Positions 1 through 9,880 of a DNA stretch of 64,000 bases are shown piece by piece. The stretch comes from Theodoxus fluviatilis (Eukaryota; Mollusca; Gastropoda; Cycloneritida; Neritidae): positions 1 through 64,000 of the forward strand of contig JAWQFJ010028530.1 of assembly GCA_034096865.1 (NCBI GenBank), read 5' to 3'. The position numbers were made by a program, and so were the translations under genes. Below the pieces are notes generated by a model, which did not search any database, was not told the DNA's origin, and worked only from the letters and a program-made list of their open reading frames with translations. Position 1 is the stretch's first letter, and every line of letters begins with the position of its first letter.

Positions 1-2040
1 GAACGAAGCCACACAACAATACACTTCCCGTTGTCTGAATACTAATGAGCCCAAACCCCCGTTAGCTCCACCCCCTTCCCCTTTGCTGACGTACTTCCGT
101 CCACCACTCGCAATCGAGGAGAAACACATAGAGGCAAATCAGACACACGTGAAAACGCACTCACGCGTTCCTTTCTCGCATGACAAATCTCTTACGACAC
201 AAGCTCCCGTGAGCTATGAATAGATGCCGTATACAACTGAAGAAAGGTGAAAAAGGTTCCAGCTTACCCTTTTTGATGCCCGGACCGTTCGCAGTCCAGA
301 AACCTCCAATCCTGTCATAGAACTAACCTACCCAACCAAAGCAGAGTTACCAACCCAAACTTCACAGAAAAATTGCACACGACCTACTACCCCTTCTCCC
401 TCCTTTCAGTCCGTCGAAAGTACAACTGTCCCAAAGCACCGTGCTTAGACAAGTCTAGAACAAAAGTTCCTCTATGAAGGTTCCCAGTACATGTAGTAGC
501 GAAGAATTACGCCTCCCGGCGTTTCGGCGTCGTGGCGACAGGTAGGCTCCCACGCCCCGCTCCTGTCCTGAAGTATCACTGACTAGCGAGCCCTGCACTC
601 GCTACCCAAGTCAGTAAAGTTCGGAAAGTCCGTCCGAACTGCAGCAGGAATCCCCCCGGTCATCAGCAACAGTGCGAAATAATTTCATCCTACAAGAAGA
701 TCAGTCCATTTATTGCACTCCTCTCGTTGTATATCTCCCCTACAACCAATGGCTGCGCATTGCACCGCCTCGCGCGTGTGCATGAACGCTAGCATCCTTG
801 ACCGTCCCGCCTCTAACTTGTCCTAACACCCAGACAGTTAGGCCACGACCGTGTGGACTTAAACACCAGTCCGTCGGTGTATTTCGTTAGACCCCAAAAT
901 AGCACACAGCTAGTCGTAACGAAGTTGTAACTCCCAGAGTTACTATGCAAAAAGTACTTGCACATCCGTCCTCACTGCCGTTGAGGAAAAGCACACCGCG
1001 TGCTTCGAAGTGTCGTTCGCCGATCTCGACGCTGGCCCGTGCCGACGTAGATAGAGTTCTCATTAACTCTCGAGGAAGCAGAAACGACAGAGTACTCGTA
1101 GAGCGCACGTAGAACGTGCGAGGTTCATAAGTAGCCTGAAACATATAACCGAGTGCCCTAATGAGAAACTACTCTTTCTCCCCCAGGAATTTACATAGGC
1201 GTGATTCAACATTAAGCGATGCACTCTTGCTCGAACGCTTAGTTGAGAAAACTTGCCCGCACCCAGCAAGTAAGTTGAATTTAAACATTCCCGGTTCACG
1301 AATTGAATTACAATATCACGACTTTGCGGAGACAGGCATTCCCCCAACCTTCCCCGAAGATTTAATTCAATTCTAAAACATGATTTCACTCATGCACAAT
1401 GTATGACCCGTTTCCCGCCTCGACCAAACGGTCAATTACCCCATGGCAAAAGAATTGTCGCAAATTTGTACATTACCTCAAACACCTCAGGCTGTGGTGC
1501 CTCCAAAGCGAAACTTCGCCCCATTCAACCAAAGGCTCTCCTTCCCACTCTCGCGGCTGACTCAGCATAAGTCACCAGCAGAGAGATTTCCAGCCAAGCG
1601 AACCGAATTCGCTTTTAGCCGCTCATGCGGCTCCGGTTGATAGCGCTGAACGCTCACTCAACCTTCCCATCCAGACGATGGAGGTGATCTGACCAGACAG
1701 ACGCTGTCAGACCAAAAGTTAACTCTGTCACGTGATTAATCCCCAATCACAGTTCTGTATTTTCGCGCCCTTTGACCAACTCCCAATCATTTCTCGACTA
1801 ATTTTTGCGGTCTTTAGACCCCTGTCGGCTAGCGTGTGGACCCCGTGGCATACCAACGCACCCCTACCACCCCCCGACTAACCCCTCGATATGACGTCGC
1901 ACCCCCGCCACACGAAACTAACTGTCGCATTGCGGTAAAACGGTCTGAGCGCGTAATTCAATGCATCCACTCGCACTGACAATTACGATACCACAACACA
2001 CCCAAGTCGCATCTTGCGACACTTATTTTCTAACATACTA
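1..2040. other. Unclassified C-rich region, no gene recognised
   Basis: This stretch differs from what follows: it is C-rich on the + strand, has no microsatellites, and gives way to AT-rich DNA near 2040. It contains two modest + open frames (1161-1376, 71 aa; 1443-1640, 65 aa) and two - frames near 887-1389. None shows a domain I can recognise. It could be part of a large transposon or an LTR continuing off the left edge, but no terminal repeat, primer-binding site or protease/RT motif is visible. Confidence 0.3.
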
Positions 2041-2246
2041 TGCATGATATTTCATTTTTTTATTTCACCATCTGATAGATTATTTAATTGCCTTTCAATT
2101 GATATGCTGCCAGATACATGATTGAGGTACTCATGAGGTACAATACAGCTCTGAATGATGGATGTTGTAGTTGTTTTTTGCAAGCAAAAAAAAACTCCGT
2201 ATGGAAAGAGTTAATCTACATAATCCTAGACTTACAAGATGACTTG
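2041..2246. other. AT-rich spacer
   Basis: AT-rich sequence between the C-rich left end and the first SINE-like copy. No gene, repeat array or RNA is visible in it. Confidence 0.4.
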
Positions 2247-2403
2247 TAACAGGGGTGAAAATAAACCCACCGCGTCCCCCTACCAGATTAGTAAGGCGAT
2301 TGACTAGGGAAGGGGATACTTAACTTACTCTTACTCCAACCGTATCTAGTGTTTGTCGTGACCAATGGCCTAACATAACCTATAAAGGCTGATGGGCCGT
2401 AGC
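2247..2403 (+). repeat. SINE-like interspersed repeat, copy 1 (diverged)
   Basis: About 155 bp matching three other places in the window (39615-39794, 41929-42107, 60150-60322), all in the same orientation. Shared landmarks in order are ACCGCGTC, a GATT-GTAAG-GGCGA block, ACTAGGGA, TTACTCT, a CTAGTG block, AATGGCC and finally a GGCTGAT-GGCCGTA end. This copy is the most diverged and has lost the ATCC-type tail. The family assignment rests only on the comparison among these copies. Confidence 0.6.
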
Positions 2404-2960
2404 AATCTCAGGATCTCATTGATCCAATCCAAGGACAACTCCACTTTTAGGCCCTGCAGGCGATGCATATCGAAATTCAAGGTTTGGCATGTCTGAATAT
2501 GTTTACCACCAGTGCCTATCGATTAGCTCTATCTGCTACCTTTCGCCAATCGAACACGCCCTATCAAGCCATAACTCCATTACCGCAAGACTAGCGTAAC
2601 TAAAAAGGTTGTCGGAGCGCTGTCCATGTGTGTTGGTAATTTATAGACAGTTTAGAGTCGAGAATCTGGACTCAACAATAAAGACGTGCTGTTTCGAAAA
2701 GAGTACTGCAAAGCTATAGCTACTTAATTGTACTTCTCACACGTTGCTTCACAATCGTAACACAGCATTCCAGAAACACTGAAGACATTTTTTTCCCATC
2801 AGCAACTTCAAAGAGGGACTCAATCAGGGATAAACTTTTTAGGATAAGGAAACAGCTTGAATTGTTGGGGCATACAAAATGCCTGAATACTTGACAGTAT
2901 GAATATCACAAGAATGCATGCATTGTTGTTCATCCGTCGAGTCGACGAGGACCACTCTAG
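2404..2960. other. Intergenic, nothing recognised
   Basis: Low-copy sequence between the SINE-like repeat and the 3' end of LINE-A. The last part (about 2840-2960) may be the untranslated tail of LINE-A, but its 3' end cannot be placed because no poly-A or target-site duplication was found. Confidence 0.3.
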
Positions 2961-3197
2961 TCATCCGGGAGGTTGCTGGGTCTGGCTCTGTCTGTGTGTG
3001 CGCAGATGGCTGATGAGGCCGATCCTGGCATGGAAGGTTCGGGAACAGAAGGGACATGGGACGAGTGGGACGTCTCTAGGAGGGTTGACAGCACGGGCCT
3101 TTCGGGCTTGCCTTTTCTTTTCTGCGGCGGTGATCCTGTTTGCCTCGCATGTCTTGGCACCTTTGTGGATGGAAGAGCGCCAGGTGGATCGGTCCAT
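2961..3197 (-). pseudogene. LINE-A C-terminal zinc-finger fragment
   Basis: Last frame of LINE-A, 78 codons. It begins with a basic Arg/Lys-rich stretch and ends with CPFC, 12 residues, then HLRTH, a C2H2-like pattern (C-x2-C-x12-H-x4-H). The RT-like region just upstream (3435-3076) contains LRWAGLVVRMPDERLPKR, typical of the post-RT part of such elements. The finger probably helps bind the element RNA or target DNA; that role is inferred. Confidence 0.65.
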
Positions 3198-3456
3198 TGC
3201 AGCTCGTTCTCACGTGTCTGAGATGATGGCAAAAGCTTTCAGAGAGGCTTTCAGGGTGTCTTTGAAGCGTTTCTTTTGCCCACCGTTTGGACCGCTGGCC
3301 ATGCTGGAGCTCGCCATAGAAGAGTCTCTTTGGCAGTCTCTCGTCTGGCATTCGGACTACGAGCCCTGCCCAGCGAAGCTGTGACTGCATCAGGAGGGTG
3401 AAGATGCTGGGGAGACCTGCTTTGGTCAGTACCACTGTGTCTGGAATTTTGTCCTG

Positions 3457-3948
3457 TCACTTTATGCCGAGGATCTTCCTGAGGCTTGTTGTGTGAAAGT
3501 GGTTCAGTTTTCTAGCATGACGTTGATAGACAGTCCATGTTTCACATGCATTTAGCAGTGTGGGGAGCACCACTGCCCTGTATACTTTCAGCTTGGTCTG
3601 AATGGTAATGCCTCTTCTGTTCCAGACATTTGGATATAACTTGCCAAAAGTGGAGCTGGCTCTGGCAATTCTGATGTTCACTTCGTCATCGATGGTAACA
3701 TTCTGAGACAGTGTGCTGCCTAGATATGTGAAACGGTTCACTGTGTTTAGTCTCTGGCCGTTGGGCTCAACGTAGGGCTTTCCAGGCGCGGGCTGATGGA
3801 GGACTTCAGTCTTCTTTGTACTGATCGTCAGACCAAAGTTTGTGCAGGCGCTGGAGAACAGGTTATCGTTTCGTTGCATGTCGGCTTCTGAGACAGCGTT
3901 GAGGGCACAGTCATCAGCAAACAGCAGATCTCTGATGATGTCTGTCAA
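3457..3948 (-). pseudogene. LINE-A reverse transcriptase palm/thumb fragment
   Basis: Longest uninterrupted part of LINE-A (163 codons). It carries the catalytic LFADD box near its start, then ISTKKTEV, the FTYLGSTLS motif, and a thumb/connection segment with KLKVYRAVVLPTLLNACETW. It continues in other frames on both sides (4575-3945 upstream, 3435-2961 downstream), which shows frameshift decay of one protein and not a separate gene. Confidence 0.8.
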
Positions 3949-4590
3949 AACCTCTTTTTTTTTGCCTGGAGCCTCCGCAGGTTGAACAGTTTGCCGTCTG
4001 TGCGGTACCTCAGGTTGACACTAACGTCCTCATCTCTGAAGGCCTCTGACAGCATGGCGGAAAACATGAGGCTAAACAGTGGTGCCAGGACGCAGCCCTG
4101 CTTGACCCCGTTTGTGACTGGGAAAGGGTCAGATGAATCTCCGCTGTCCTGGACTCTGGCCTGCATGCCCTCGTGAAAGTGTTGCACCAAGACGATGAAT
4201 TTCCTTGGCACAACCGTACTTGGCCATGATCTTCCACAGGCCCTCTCTGCTAACGGCCTTGGTCAGGTCAACATAGGTGGAGAACAGGTCGGAGTTCTGC
4301 TCCTGACATTTCTCTTGCAGCTGCCTGGCAGCGAACACCATGTCGATGGTCCCTCGTTCTTTTCGGAATCCACACTGACTTTCAGGCAGGAGTCCTTGGT
4401 CAAGGTGGGCTGTGAGGCGGTTGAGCAGGATTCTGGCAAGGATCTTTCCTGCGATAGAAAGCAGTGATATGCCTCTGTGGTTGTCACAAGCCTGTCTATT
4501 TCTTTTTCGCTTATAGAGATGTATGATAGAGGCATCTTTGAAATCCTGCGGAATCGTCTCTTGCTCCCACGTCAAGAGAAACAGCTGGTA

Positions 4591-4738
4591 GAGCCTTTCA
4601 GTCAGGGCTGTTCCCCCCTCCTTGTAGACCTCAGCTGGTATGACAATTTGTCATCTCTCCAGTGGCAAAGCACCTGGTTCAGACGCCATACCAGCTGAGG
4701 TCTACAAGGAGGGGGGAACAGCCCTGACTGAAAGGCTC
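4591..4738. repeat. Perfect 52-bp inverted repeat with 44-bp spacer
   Basis: Bases 4591-4642 and 4687-4738 are exact reverse complements of each other, with 4643-4686 between them. Both arms encode the same LINE peptide (PAEVYKEGGTALTERL), one on each strand. It marks the inversion junction of LINE-A. Confidence 0.9.
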
Positions 4739-4740
4739 CA
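4643..4740 (+). mobile_element. Inverted 5' fragment of LINE-A
   Basis: On the + strand this encodes SSGKAPGSDAIPAEVYK, the conserved segment that lies just before the part of RT present on the - strand. Its second half (4687-4738) is an exact inverted copy of 4591-4642. This head-to-head arrangement is what twin priming during LINE insertion produces. Confidence 0.75.
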
Positions 4741-4850
4741 CCAGCATGCATGCATACAACCACACCCGCACACTAAAATGTGTTCTCGATACTAGTTTCA
4801 TACGCCATGTATGGAATAGAACATTTGTGAAGTTCCACGACTGAAGGAAA

Positions 4851-4992
4851 CACACACGCATGCACACACATGCACGCACATGCACGCGCACGCACACGCG
4901 CGCACGCACACGAGCGCACGCACGCACGCACACGCACGCACACACACACACGCGCGCGCACGCACACATACACAAACAAACAAACAAACAAA

Positions 4993-5029
<37 letters not shown>

Positions 5030-5032
5030 ACT
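4851..5032. repeat. (CA)n microsatellite with CG and CAAA interruptions
   Basis: Alternating purine-pyrimidine tract of CA, CG and CAAACA units next to the LINE-A inversion. Open frames over it are artefacts. Confidence 0.95.
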
Positions 5033-5150
5033 AACTGCGAAACATACATGGAGACAAACGACTGTCTTAAGTGATAACAACTGACAGTTTCCATCACAGT
5101 GGCAGAGCGAAACGCATTCTGTGAACCCGCCCAGCACGTGCTCCCTGTGC

Positions 5151-5370
5151 CACTGCCTGCGTGTGGGCGGGCTTTCTGCAGTCCTGCAGGACTCACTGCC
5201 TGCGTGTGGGCGGGCTTTCTGCAGTCCTGCAGGACTCACTGCCTGCGTGTGGGCGGGCTTTCTGCAGTCCTGCAGGACTCACTGCCTGCGTGTGGGCGGG
5301 CTTTCTGCAGTCCTGCAGGACTCACTGCGTGCGTGTGGGCGGGCTCTCTGCAGTCCTGCAAGACTCACGA
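5151..5370. repeat. 43-bp GC-rich tandem repeat, 5 copies
   Basis: Copies start at 5151, 5194, 5237, 5280 and 5323. The first four are nearly identical; the last has substitutions and decays into flanking sequence. Each unit contains GTGTGGGCGGGC and the palindrome CTGCAGTCCTGCAG. As 43 is not a multiple of 3, the same repeat peptides appear in all three frames, so the apparent proteins are not real. Confidence 0.95.
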
Positions 5371-6089
5371 CGACCTCGGATGTTTGAGCTTCGGCTCTCT
5401 TTCACCCCACCCCCTTTCCCGTTGCGATATTCTCACCCTCCGCTTTTTTCGCCGCCTGTACCCCGTGCCGCATACCCCATGCGCCCGAGTAATGTGAACT
5501 CTGATCACAGGACTTATTTAATGGATGATCGCGGGTAGATCTTCACTGCACTGATGAAGGAGTCTACTTGGCTCCGAAAGCTATGAAAATACATTTCTCA
5601 AGTTGGACGAATGTCTCCTTGCTTCTTTTTTCCCAAGTGTTGTCTCTGAGTAAGGAACTACTTGGTGGCAGCAGTTGATCAGCATGCGAGGATAGTTTTT
5701 ATTTCTTTTCTGGTATATGTGCAGTCTGCAGACAAACGTGTCTGCAGAAATGCATCGCACACAGTCGTTCAGGAGATAAAGAGAAGCTGCAGGGAATGAG
5801 TGTTTCCTTGCCAGAAGGGATGGTGTCTCGTGTTTTCTTCTCTCACTAGCACTGACACAGAGAAGAAGAGACGGGTTTGGCTGCTTCCCTTGGATGTACC
5901 TGACTGCAAACCTCATCAGTTCTCCTGCCCCTTGCATGTGCCATGCCACTATTTAAAAGAATGTAACACGGCACAGTGATCATTACTGAAGTCCCATGGA
6001 GTACTCGTACCCACTATCAATGCAAGTATTTCCTATGACAGTCATACATTTAGAGGAGCTTATAATTAACTACAGGTCAATGACCATCT
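5371..6089. other. Intergenic, no gene; hammerhead-like motif at 5551-5579
   Basis: No coding region recognised. A CTGATGA box, a GGAG/CTCC stem and GAAA lie at 5551-5579, resembling part of a hammerhead ribozyme core, but the partner helices are not visible. The - frame at 5581-5949 (122 aa) has no recognisable domain. Confidence 0.3.
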
Positions 6090-6252
6090 CCACACAACGC
6101 TTGCGCACACGCACACGCACACACACAAACGCACATGTGCTCACGCATATACGCACGTAAACATGTGCAAACAAACGCACCCAGTACATATAGGCATGTG
6201 CAAATGTATAGGCGTACAAATATGCAAGTGCGCGCACACGCACACACACACA

Positions 6253-6305
<53 letters not shown>
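6090..6305. repeat. (CA)n microsatellite
   Basis: CA-rich repeat with interruptions, purest from about 6240 to 6305. It is followed by a short linker and the (AG)n tract at LINE-B's 3' end. Confidence 0.95.
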
Positions 6306-6307
<2 letters not shown>

Positions 6308-6338
6308 GCATGCATATACACCCGCATATACGCATGCC

Positions 6339-6342
<4 letters not shown>

Positions 6343-6422
<80 letters not shown>
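6343..6422. repeat. (AG)n microsatellite at the 3' end of LINE-B
   Basis: Pure AG repeat of 80 bp. On LINE-B's own strand it reads as (CT)n directly after the stop region of the element. RTE elements commonly end in simple repeats instead of poly-A, so it may be the element's tail. Confidence 0.9.
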
Positions 6423-6424
<2 letters not shown>

Positions 6425-6824
6425 GACAGGCCCCCCCTTACTGCTCGTCGACCCTAGCAGGGTATGGGCCACCAACCACAGCTCTCCACAGTCCTCTGAC
6501 CTGGGCCATCCTCTCTAGCTGGTTCCAGGTGTAGCCCATCTTATTTGTGTTAGCCTGAAGGTCACGCCGCCAGGTGTTTCTTGGACGCTTTTCCTGGGGA
6601 TTCCATCTCAGCGCCTGCCTGGTGATGTTGGTAGGCGGTTTCCGTAGGGTGTGCCCTATCCAGCCCCATCGTCTCTTCCTGATTTCTTTTTCTGCAGGAA
6701 GTTGGCGGGTCCTTTCCCAAAGGTTGGCGTTGCTGATGGTGTCGGGCCAGCGGATACGAAGAATCCTTCTGAGGCAGCTGTTGATGAAGGTCTGGACTTT
6801 CCTGATGGTGGTCTTGGTCGTCCT

Positions 6825-7907
6825 TCAGGTCTCCGCTCCATACAGTAAGACCGACTTGACGTTGGAGTTGAACAATCGGATCTTGGTGGTCAAAGACAGC
6901 TCTCTGGAAGACCAGATGTTCTTGAGCTGGATGAAGGCGGCCCTTGCTTTGCCGATCCTTGCCTTGACATCTGCATCTGTGCCTCCCTCCTGGTTTATGA
7001 TGCTGCCCAGGTAGGTGAAGGACTGAACTTCTTCCAGGGGACTTCCATTTAGGTTGACTGGTTCGGTATTGGTGGAGTTGGTCATCAGGATCTTAGTCTT
7101 GTCCTTGTGGATGTTGAGGCCAACCTGTGTCGACGTGGCTGCCAGGATGTCCGTCTTCTCCTGCATCTGCTGTCGGCTATGGGAGAGGAGAGCGAGGTCG
7201 TCGGCAAAGTCTAGATCATCAAGCTGGGTCCACAGGGTCCACTGGATTCCGTTCCTTCTTTCGCTGGTGGATTCCTTCATAATGCAATCGATGGCGAGAA
7301 GGAAGAGGAACGGTGACAACAAGCATCCTTGTTGGACTCCAGTTCGCACCTGGAAGCTGTCTGTAAGCTGCCCTTCATGGATAGCTCTGCATGACATGCC
7401 TTTCTAGGAGTTCCGTATGAGGTTGACCATCTTGGCTGGGATGCCATAGTGCCGAAGGAGCTTCCAGAGGGTCTCTCGATCCACACTAACAAACGCCTTC
7501 TCATAGTCGACGAAGTTGATGTACAACGGCGAGTTCCACTCCAGGGACTGCTCGACTATAATGCGGAGGGTTGCAATCTGGTCCGTGCAGGATCTATTCT
7601 GCCGGAAGCCTGCCTGCTCGTCTCGCAGCTGTGGATCGACGGTATCCTTCATCCTCTCCAAGAGGACCCGATTGAAGACCTTGCCAGGCACAGATAGGAG
7701 TGTGATGCCTATGTACTTGTCACAGTTGCTGAGGTCACCTTTCTTGGGAAGCTTGATCAGGTAACCCTCTGTCCAGTCTGCCGGTACGTCTTCTTCTTCC
7801 CAGATTCTCTCGAAGAGTGGGTACAGCATCTCCACTGACGCATCCAGGTCTGCTTTCAGTGCCTCTGGTGGAATGAAGTCAGGACCTGCCGCTTTCCCGT
7901 TCTTCAT
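6825..7907 (-). pseudogene. LINE-B reverse transcriptase domain (two frames)
   Basis: Two overlapping - frames, 7907-7404 and 7397-6825, together form an almost complete RT. Fingers contain NGKAAGPDFIPPEALKA, motif A is FVDYEKAFVSVD, motif B is TGVQQGCLLSPFLF, motif C is FADDLALLS, and motif E is FTYLGSI. The frame breaks at about 7400 between motifs A and B, so this copy cannot make an active enzyme. Confidence 0.85.
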
Positions 7908-8528
7908 CAGGGTGATTGCCTTCCTGATCTCTTCTCTGGTCGGCTTCTCGCAGCTGATCGGGAGATCCGTGTCTGCTGGTTTGATGGTTGATGGGTTCGG
8001 GGGTGCAGGTCTATTCAGGAGTTCCTCAAAGTGATTTTCCCATCTGTTCAGCTGCTGGTCTATGCTGTTGATGGTGTTCCCCTGCTTGTCTTTGACGGGT
8101 CTTTCTGGCCTGCTGAGAGTCGCTTGGTGATATCATACAGCTGTTTCATGTTGCCGCTGAACGCTGCCTGCTCCGCCTCAGCTGCCAGCCCGTCCATGTA
8201 CTCTCTTTTATCTTTCCAGATGTTCTTCTTCACTTCTCTGTGGGCTTCATCGTATTCTCTTGTGCTTTGGCCTTTGCTGTTCTTGTTCTGCTGTTGTTGA
8301 CATCCGCCTTCTTCCTATCTTCTATCTTGGTCAAGGTCTCTGCTGTGATCCAATCCTTCTGTCGGTGTTTCTTTGGACCCACTACGTCCTTGCAAGATGA
8401 TCTTAGTGATTCTTTCACTTTCTGCCACCTGTTGACTACACTGTCTTCCTCCTCTTCTAAAAGTTCCTGAAGTGCTTCAAACTTGTTCTTTAGCGCCAGA
8501 CTAAACTATTCCTTTGTCTTGGAGTATT

Positions 8529-9331
8529 TCAGGAGTCCGATGTTGTACTTGACTCTTCTGTCTGACGCGTCTGGTGGTGGTCAGACGCCACGTCTGCTCC
8601 TCTTCTCACTCTGACGTCCTGCAGGGATCTTCTGAATTTCTTGTTAATGCAGACGTGGTCAATCTGGTTCTCTGTCAAGTTGTCCGGTGATATCCATGTA
8701 CTTTTGTGGATCCGCTTATGAGGAAAGATGCTGCCTCCGATGACCAGGTTGTTGAGTGCACACATATCCGCAAACTTCTTCCCATTCTTGTTCATTTCTC
8801 CTAGAGCCTGGGTTCCCATGACTTGTTCATATCCGGTTTTGTCTGACCCAATCTTGGCGTTGACATTTCCCATGAGGATGGTGACTTCCTTGTCCGGGAA
8901 GGTCTCGAGGATCTTCTGCAGTCTGCTGTAAAACTGGTCCTTGTCCTCTTCCTCACTGTCGTTTGTTGGCGCGTAGCATTGGACGATGTTCATCTTGATC
9001 TTCCTCTCCTTTGTATGGAAGGATGCTGTGATGATCCTGGGGCCGTGTGCCTTCCATCCAATCAGTGCCCTCTGTGCCTGCTTGGACAGCATGAATCCTA
9101 CTCCCTGTGTGTGAGGTGTGTCGCTCTCTTCATGCCCGGAGTACAGCAACGTTACAGCTCTCCTGTCATGAGTCGTCTCTGTCCAGCTTGGGTCCACCGC
9201 GTCTCGCTTATGCCTAACACGGTCAAGTTGTTGTTCCTCATTTCTGCGGCTACCTGTGCCGTCTTTCCTGACCCGTACATGGTCCTAACATTCCATGTGC
9301 CGATGGTGGTTCTCCTTGTTGACAGAAGGGT
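8529..9331 (-). pseudogene. LINE-B endonuclease domain (frameshifted)
   Basis: APE-type endonuclease of LINE-B. From 5' to 3' it has GTWNVRTMYG, LGISETRW (catalytic Glu), QCYAPTNDSEE, ILMGNVNAKIG (normally GDFNA or GDxNA, so the catalytic Asp is replaced by Asn), NQIDHV and the terminal SDHH. A frameshift between 9197 and 9155 splits it. Genomic relatives are often mislabelled as craniofacial development protein 2-like; that name describes this retrotransposon domain. Confidence 0.82.
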
Positions 9332-9880
9332 AGTCGGCTTTGTGGCTTCCTCTAGGCTTTCACCACACAGCGTCATAGGTCTTCGCGATGAAGAACCTTC
9401 CTCTCCCAGGATAAATGTGTCTGTTTCTTCTGTTTTTGGCGTTTTTGTAGCGAGCTCTTTTTTACGGGGTGGGGTTGCTAGCCCCACGCCCAACTCTCCT
9501 CCTTTTGTAGCCGGGCTTGAGACCGTCCTTGGCAGAGTTGAGCTGACAGGGCAGAAGGCAAAAACAGGCGACAGCGGAGTTATAGCGAGGCGCTGTTTGA
9601 CAGTTGTGCTGGCTGTGCCAGTTGAACGAATGCTTCCGACGGTTGCCTTTGCCCAGACTGCTGAGGTAACAATTGTCTCCCCAAGGCCGTTATATGCACT
9701 TGGCAAGAGCCCACAAACCGGGTGGGACGAGGAAGAGGAGGAGGAGGGTGAGAGGGGATAAGAGACTGCTGTGTTGGTATGTGGCTGTAGTCTAGGGCCC
9801 CCACAGCATGAGATCAAAGATCTCCTTCTGGACTGCAGCAGTTCGCTGGAGCGACGAGATCGAGCTTTTGAAGGAGACAT

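Larger units (their letters stand above)
2961..4642 (-). mobile_element. LINE-A: 5'-truncated non-LTR retrotransposon (reverse transcriptase plus C-terminal zinc finger)
   Basis: On the - strand the region reads as the 3' two-thirds of a non-LTR retrotransposon ORF2, broken by frameshifts. In order come an RT start with ASIIHLYKRK and NHRGISLLS (about 4540-4440), an FRKERGTIDMVFAARQLQEK segment (about 4370), YVDLTKA (motif A, about 4270), NGVKQGCVLAP (motif B, about 4110), LLFADDCALNA (motif C, about 3920), FTYLGSTLS (about 3720) and LPTLLNACETW (about 3560). It ends with a C2H2-type finger, CPFC...HLRTH, near 3060-2990. Such proteins reverse transcribe their own RNA at a nicked target. No intact frame survives, so it is a dead copy. 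The clade is uncertain, and the endonuclease part is absent. Confidence 0.85.
6423..9880 (-). mobile_element. LINE-B: near-full-length, decayed RTE-like retrotransposon (endonuclease plus reverse transcriptase)
   Basis: About 3.45 kb on the - strand, close to the usual 3.2-3.5 kb of RTE-type LINEs. In order: a low-complexity N-terminal part with LGVGLATPPRKK (9880-9340); an apurinic-type endonuclease with GTWNVRTMYGSGKTAQVA, LGISETRW, ILMGNVNAKIG, NQIDHV and SDHH (9330-8570); a degraded linker (8530-7910); the reverse transcriptase with AGPDFIPPEALKA, QAGFRQNRSCTDQI, FVDYEKAF, RTGVQQGCLLSPFLF, FADDLAL and FTYLGSIINQ (7907-6940); and a C-terminal part ending in LWRAVVGG (about 6460). Frameshifts near 9155-9197, 8530 and 7400, and a premature stop near 8515, inactivate it. 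In this family one protein nicks target DNA and copies the element RNA. Confidence 0.88.

Noticed and set aside
1161..1640. Two + frames at the left edge (71 and 65 aa), considered as gag-like or transposase exons
   Set aside because: No recognisable domain, zinc knuckle or splice context.
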